Source: an uncultured Clostridia bacterium
GTDB taxonomy: Bacteria; Bacillota; Clostridia; TANB77; CAG-508
Length of the DNA stretch: 11,193 nt
Reading direction: 5' to 3'
Assembly (NCBI GenBank): GCA_947629805.1
Contig: CANRFE010000035.1
Span: 1-11,193 of the forward strand
Shown here piece by piece: positions 9,001-11,193 of the stretch (positions within the stretch are counted from its first letter, which is position 1; every line of letters starts with the position of its first letter). A model generated the notes under the pieces. That model ran no database searches, had not been told where the DNA came from, and saw nothing but the letters and a program-made list of their open reading frames with translations. The translations under genes were made by a program, and so were the position numbers.

Positions 9001-9661
9001 TTACAAAATCCCAACTTGGCTCAAGTATATTTTCATATAACCAATTGCAACCAGAAGAAACTGTCGCTTTTACTGACTCATAAGCGGGTTTTATTTTATC
9101 ATTATAGAAATTTTCTACTCCTTCTTTTATTTCTGCACCAGTATTAAGCATCCATTCAAATCCATTTTTTATGTTTTCTACTACTTTTGATCCTGTTTGT
9201 TTTGCAAGATCTACAGGATCTGATAATATTTTTCCTGATGCTACATAATCTATTATACTAAAAGTAGTTTTTTTGGTATTTTCTATAAAACTACTTATGT
9301 CACTATTTTCTATTTTTGCTATTTTAGCTCCTATTTGATTTATTGAATTTGTTCCTGATTTATGCGCAGTATTAATAGATGGATTAAATGCTGTAAATGA
9401 ATTATTTAATTGGTTTGCAATTTTTTTTTCTACATCGGTAAAACTATTTATTTTTTGAATTAACCAATTTTCATTTGTTTTGTTTTGCTCTCGTATATTA
9501 TCTATATTATTAGGAATACTTCTTAATTGTCCAGCATCCGAAAAATCTTTTGGAATAAATATAGAGGAAATTATACTTCGAGATGAATCTAAATACTGAT
9601 CTATACGTCTTACATTGGGTATTGCTTTCTTAATACCTTCTACATTGAAACTAAATGCCAT
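6031..9661 (-). CDS. Large T7SS effector: ADP-ribosyltransferase plus HD domain, one gene joined by a +1 shift at CGG
   Basis: Read literally there are two overlapping frames: 402 codons from ATG 9661 (stop at 8453) and 812 codons from an ATG at 8469. The overlap is better read as one gene. In the zero frame after residue 353 the protein turns into a Trp/Cys/Arg-rich tail unlike anything before it. If the C at base 8602 is skipped, GGA GCA-type codons continue a Gly/Ala-rich hydrophobic stretch that runs directly into the second frame. The joined protein has about 1209 residues. The start ATG has GGAGG 6 bases upstream; the internal ATG at 8469 has no well-spaced site. Domain order is: helical export part, hydrophobic region, repeats, ADP-ribosyltransferase, HD domain, C-terminal tail. 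Neighbours are WXG-type and coiled-coil proteins before it and two DUF4176 proteins and essC after it, which is standard for a polymorphic T7SS toxin. The target is unknown; it may act on rival bacteria or on host cells. Confidence 0.8.
6310..6687 (-). other. HD phosphohydrolase domain of the effector
   Basis: Residues 992-1117 of the joined protein show a full HD-superfamily pattern: H995 and H999 in GHGEEHIEDV, the H1031-D1032 pair in AAKYHDAGK, H1040 and H1042 in EGHLHGIQGA, H1072 in AIEYHS, and D1107/D1109 in LKDADALDRSRYP. HD proteins bind metal ions and hydrolyse phosphate esters of nucleotides or nucleic acids. All metal ligands appear present, so it is probably active. An HD domain behind an ADP-ribosyltransferase is an unusual arrangement. 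It might be a second toxic activity, or it might process a nucleotide linked to the first. Confidence 0.85.
6880..7422 (-). other. ADP-ribosyltransferase domain of the effector (R-S-E class, QxE motif)
   Basis: Residues 747-927 of the joined protein carry the three landmarks of the R-S-E class of ADP-ribosyltransferases, which move ADP-ribose from NAD onto proteins. They are an Arg in a strand (LVVTRYVD, R823), the Ser-Thr-Ser motif (AFLSTSATGG, residues 851-853), and the catalytic loop GLGQQEVLLG with Q891 and E893. In this class ExE is usual for arginine-modifying enzymes and QxE for C3-like enzymes that modify Asn or Gln. The QQE here therefore hints at a C3-like target residue; that is inference. 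The motif order and spacing, and a T7SS context rich in such toxins, make the family call strong. Confidence 0.87.
7456..7776 (-). repeat. Three tandem 36-37-residue coding repeats in the effector
   Basis: The core MT(D/E)(T/V)EIYDYA occurs at 7747-7776, 7636-7665 and 7528-7557 (joined-protein residues 629-638, 666-675 and 702-711). Each is followed by (T/S)K-x-L-(S/K)-x-E and an amphipathic helix, and each is preceded by a short L/I-H/R-(N/D/Y) element. The spacing is 37 and 36 residues. The DNA of copies two and three is nearly identical over the core, which suggests recent duplication. The repeats sit just before the ADP-ribosyltransferase domain. I do not recognise a named repeat family. 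Confidence 0.85.
8600..8602 (-). other. In-frame CGG codon, +1 frameshift site in the effector gene
   Basis: The minus strand reads ACA TTA CGG ACT. Skipping the C (base 8602) gives TTA GGA CTT GGA GGA, that is ATL-GLGGAATAGAGSF, a smooth continuation of a Gly/Ala-rich segment. The zero frame instead gives RTWRSSNSRGW and a Cys-rich tail ending at 8453. The site has the same C-GGA layout as the two ABC genes. Confidence 0.8.
8603..9661 (-). other. Effector N-terminal segment (residues 1-353): export and translocation part
   Basis: Residues 1-150 are polar and helical (MAFSFNVEGIKKAIPNVRRI at the start), in the position of the LXG or WXG-like export domain of T7SS toxins. I see no clear LXG match, so this may be a diverged version. 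Residues 170-210 are amphipathic. About 215-275 are hydrophobic with many Val, Ile and Gly (VANVIVSFVKGIGQLLESIF, LVVIIGTGVTSVATGIGDG), suited to membrane insertion. Another hydrophobic run begins at about 335 and crosses the shift site. It has no cleavable signal peptide, as expected for T7SS cargo. Confidence 0.7.
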
Positions 9662-9681
9662 TTTTTCCTCCTTTTTTTATT

Positions 9682-10053
9682 TTAAGATTTTGACATATTT
9701 TGTAACTTTTCATTATAGCTTTTAAGAAACCACCTTTCGCTATTTATTTTTTCGTCAATTTGTCTTATCATATTATTAGTTTTTGTTATAATATTGGTTA
9801 ATTGATTTATTTTTTCCTTAATTTGATTATCAATTTGCTCAAATTCTAGCTTTTTTTTATCTGCTTCTTGACTTGAATAATTTTCTGTGAAGATCCTGTA
9901 AGCATTTTGCGCCTCCGTTCTACCTCGTTTTAATTCGTCTATTGCTCGAAGAATTCTATTACGCATTTCTTCATATTGTCCTTTCTTTTTTGATAATTCA
10001 TCTATGGAATTATTACATTTATTTATTTCACGTTGAATATCTTTTTTTTTCAT
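9682..10053 (-). CDS. Small coiled-coil protein resembling LXG-toxin helper proteins (YwqH/DUF5082-like)
   Basis: This 123-residue protein is highly charged and almost wholly helical, with two long heptad-like stretches (about 5-50 and 60-115) and a break near YSSQEADKK. It has no signal peptide. Helical proteins of this size and layout (YwqH/DUF5082 type) are usually encoded just before LXG-type toxins and form a WXG100-like helical hairpin that binds the toxin N-terminus for export. This gene ends 20 bases before the effector start, so that job fits; the family match rests on pattern and context only. The start ATG (10051-10053) has a distant AGAGAGG site. It is spaced about 100 bases from the WXG gene by a stem-loop. 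Confidence 0.7.
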   Translation of the reverse strand: MKKKDIQREINKCNNSIDELSKKKGQYEEMRNRILRAIDELKRGRTEAQNAYRIFTENYSSQEADKKKLEFEQIDNQIKEKINQLTNIITKTNNMIRQIDEKINSERWFLKSYNEKLQNMSKS

Positions 10054-10088
10054 CTAAAATATAATCCTCTCTTTTTCATTTTATAGAC

Positions 10089-10129
10089 ATTTCCTTTGAT
10101 AACTGCACTTAACAATTATCAAAGAAAAT
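10089..10129 (-). promoter_or_regulatory. Intercistronic stem-loop without a T tract
   Basis: Arms 10089-10102 and 10116-10129 pair over 14 positions, with one U-G wobble on the minus-strand RNA and a 13-base loop. No run of T follows on the minus strand, so it is not a standard terminator. It lies between the double-WXG gene and the coiled-coil gene. A role in RNA processing or in protecting the upstream message, giving more WXG protein than effector, is plausible. Confidence 0.6.
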
Positions 10130-10149
10130 ACCTACAAAATAATTGATTT

Positions 10150-10764
10150 CTATGATACTGTATTTGCTTTTTCTGTACTTTCAATATCTTGTTGTGTTTG
10201 TGTCATTAGTTTTGAAAATTGACTTTCAATATTTTCAAATGAAGTAACTATGTTTGTTTTTAATTTAGTAAATTTTGCTTTAAATGCTTCAGAAGCTTCA
10301 CTTTGCCATTTGATTTGTTTATATTGTGTTTCAATTTGATTCATCTGTGTTTTAGCATTTTTAAAGTTTGTTGAAACTGTTTTTTGTATAGATGAAACAG
10401 TCGCAGCTATAAATTTCATACCAATATCATTAGGTACAGTTATATTCGTAATTTTAGTAGGCGATTCTTTTACTGCTGATGTTACATTAGCTCCTTTGTC
10501 TGCTTGTGAATAGTTATTAGCAACTATTTCTAAAGTATATGGCACTTCAGCTACCACTAAATTTAATATGTCATTAATTTGTGGAATTATGTTGTTAAAT
10601 AATTTTACTAATTCATTGTATCTTTTTCCATACCATGAACTGTGCATGTCTGTTATACTTTTATAGGCTTTTGTCATTTCAGTATTAAGTTGCTTTCCAG
10701 ATGCTCTCATTTGTGATGCTTGCTTTGGCATTGCTTCATAATCAACATTCATAATTTTAGCCAT
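10150..10764 (-). CDS. Double WXG100-like secreted protein
   Basis: This 204-residue, helical protein has no signal peptide. The first half (about 6-90) has the WXG100 layout: a helix, the turn SSWYGKRYNEL with W44-Y45-G46, and a second helix. The second half (about 112-198) repeats it with IKWQSEASEAFKAKF (W153-Q154-S155), a W-x-S version of the turn. A linker with Pro (about 95-112) joins them. Normal WXG100 proteins are about 100 residues and pair as dimers; this looks like a dimer fused in one chain. WXG100 proteins are exported by EssC and often co-secreted with toxins. The ATG (10762-10764) has GAGGGGG 9 bases upstream. It is the first gene after the ABC terminator, so its promoter should lie in 10765-10835. 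Confidence 0.85.
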   Translation of the reverse strand: MAKIMNVDYEAMPKQASQMRASGKQLNTEMTKAYKSITDMHSSWYGKRYNELVKLFNNIIPQINDILNLVVAEVPYTLEIVANNYSQADKGANVTSAVKESPTKITNITVPNDIGMKFIAATVSSIQKTVSTNFKNAKTQMNQIETQYKQIKWQSEASEAFKAKFTKLKTNIVTSFENIESQFSKLMTQTQQDIESTEKANTVS

Positions 10765-10779
10765 TTTATTTTCCCCCTC

Positions 10780-10832
10780 TCTTATTTTATTTGTTTACAT
10801 TTTAATAAACTAAAATAGTTGTATCACAAGTT
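10780..10832 (-). promoter_or_regulatory. Probable promoter region of the T7SS operon
   Basis: After the permease terminator the minus strand has TTGTGA, a 16-base spacer and TATTAA, four of six matches to each sigma-A box, upstream of the double-WXG gene. Base composition makes chance matches likely, so only the region is supported, not the exact boxes. Confidence 0.35.
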
Positions 10833-10884
10833 AACAAAAAATGCAACAGAAAATAAAATTTTTTTTATTTTTGTTACATTTTTT
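10833..10884 (-). terminator. Intrinsic terminator after the ABC permease
   Basis: Arms 10863-10884 and 10836-10858 pair over 22 positions on the minus-strand RNA, with one wobble and one bulged base and a four-A loop. The T-rich end of the stem, six T, serves as the T tract. It lies 23 bases after the permease stop codon. The stem is AT-rich. A 15-base direct repeat (10858-10872 and 10878-10892) overlaps it. Confidence 0.6.
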
Positions 10885-10907
10885 TTATTTTTACACTTTA
10901 TTATAAA

Positions 10908-11193
10908 CTATCTAAACTTTCTTGCACGTAGGATAAATTTTTCTAATAGCAATACCACTGCATACATAATTCCTGCTACAATTCCTAAAATAATTACACT
11001 AGCCATTACTAAATCTAACTTAAATACCTGACCTCCATATACTATTAAATATCCGAAGTCCTGCTTTTGAAACTAAGAATTCACCTGATATTACACCTAC
11101 TAATGAAAGTCCTATATTTACTTTCAAAGAATTAATAAAAGTAGATAAATTCGCTGGTATAACAATTTTCATTAAAATTTGTAATTTTGATGC
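10908..11193 (-). CDS. ABC importer permease, SsuC/TauC type, C-terminal part, with +1 shift at a CGG codon
   Basis: The gene is cut by the right edge. Visible are 46 residues, a shift, and 48 more to a TAG at 10908-10910. The first part is the EAA-type cytoplasmic loop that contacts the ATPase (ASKLQILMKIVIPANLSTFI) followed by a membrane helix and 'SGEFLVSKAGL'. Read plainly, the frame then gives RIFNSIWRSGI and stops ten codons after the CGG. Skipping one C (base 11055) gives GYLIVYGGQVFKLDLV, completing the family's usual 'GLGYLI', then a last membrane helix (VMASVIILGIVAGIMYAVVLL) and a basic end LRARKFR. It probably belongs with the substrate-binding protein at the left end. The T7SS locus lies between them. 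Confidence 0.88.
11053..11055 (-). other. In-frame CGG codon, +1 frameshift site in the permease
   Basis: The minus strand reads GGA CTT CGG ATA. Skipping the C restores CTT GGA TAT TTA (L-G-Y-L) of the conserved GLGYLI segment and 48 residues of good permease C-terminus, ending in a stop of expected position. This is the clearest of the three sites because the family motif fixes the frame on both sides. Confidence 0.82.

Noticed and set aside
10819..11031. A 70-residue plus-strand frame near the right end
   Set aside because: It is antisense to the permease C-terminus and its terminator; its hydrophobic look comes from T-rich DNA.
69..11055. The three extra C bases as plain sequencing errors
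   Set aside because: Not excluded, but not preferred: none lies in a homopolymer, all three make CGG before GGA, and other CGGA strings in the window carry no extra base. Raw reads would settle it.
1..11193. CRISPR arrays, tRNA or rRNA genes, insertion sequences
   Set aside because: I saw no regularly spaced repeats, cloverleaf-like or conserved RNA segments, and no transposase-like coding sequence. The only clear repeats are the coding triple repeat and the short AT-rich repeat in the terminator.

Overview
The window is a strongly AT-rich stretch in which every recognisable gene lies on the minus strand. Most starts are preceded by GGAGG-type ribosome binding sites. The content is a type VII secretion locus of the Firmicutes kind (T7SSb: EssC with an N-terminal FHA domain, a YukD/EsaB ubiquitin-like protein, WXG100-type proteins and DUF4176 proteins). 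This points to a low-GC Firmicute, probably a clostridial or related anaerobe. I cannot name the species.

Layout in the direction of transcription, right to left: the C-terminal end of an SsuC/TauC-type ABC permease (cut by the right edge) and its terminator; a 204-residue protein with two WXG-like hairpins; an intercistronic stem-loop; a 123-residue coiled-coil protein resembling the helper proteins beside LXG toxins; a giant effector of about 1209 residues (N-terminal helical/hydrophobic export part, three 36-37-residue repeats, a QxE-type ADP-ribosyltransferase domain, an HD phosphohydrolase domain); two small DUF4176-like proteins; EssC; a YukD-like protein; a strong terminator; and the N-terminal part of an NMT1/SsuA-type ABC substrate-binding protein (cut by the left edge). 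From the effector to YukD the genes touch or overlap and are probably one transcript. The secretion locus sits between two pieces of what would normally be one ABC-importer operon, so it looks like an inserted cassette. EssB/YukC, EssA and EsaA/YueB are not in the window.

The most striking observation is about decoding. Three unrelated genes (permease, effector, substrate-binding protein) are each broken by one extra base. In all three the extra base is a C that creates an in-frame CGG codon directly before a GGA that continues the conserved protein in the +1 frame. By eye I find ten CGG trinucleotides on the minus strand; the other seven are all out of frame. So in roughly 3,560 codons CGG never serves as a plain sense codon, and every in-frame CGG is a +1 shift site. 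The simplest biological reading is that CGG is unassigned or starved in this organism and that C-GGA is read by a +1 frameshift, or that CGGA is read as a four-base codon. The competing reading is a systematic insertion error in the assembly. Either way, the three 'broken' genes are probably intact, functional genes.

Working model: the WXG and coiled-coil proteins escort the effector to the EssC ATPase, YukD assists the apparatus, and one or both DUF4176 proteins act as effector partner or immunity protein. This functional model is inference from gene order and families.
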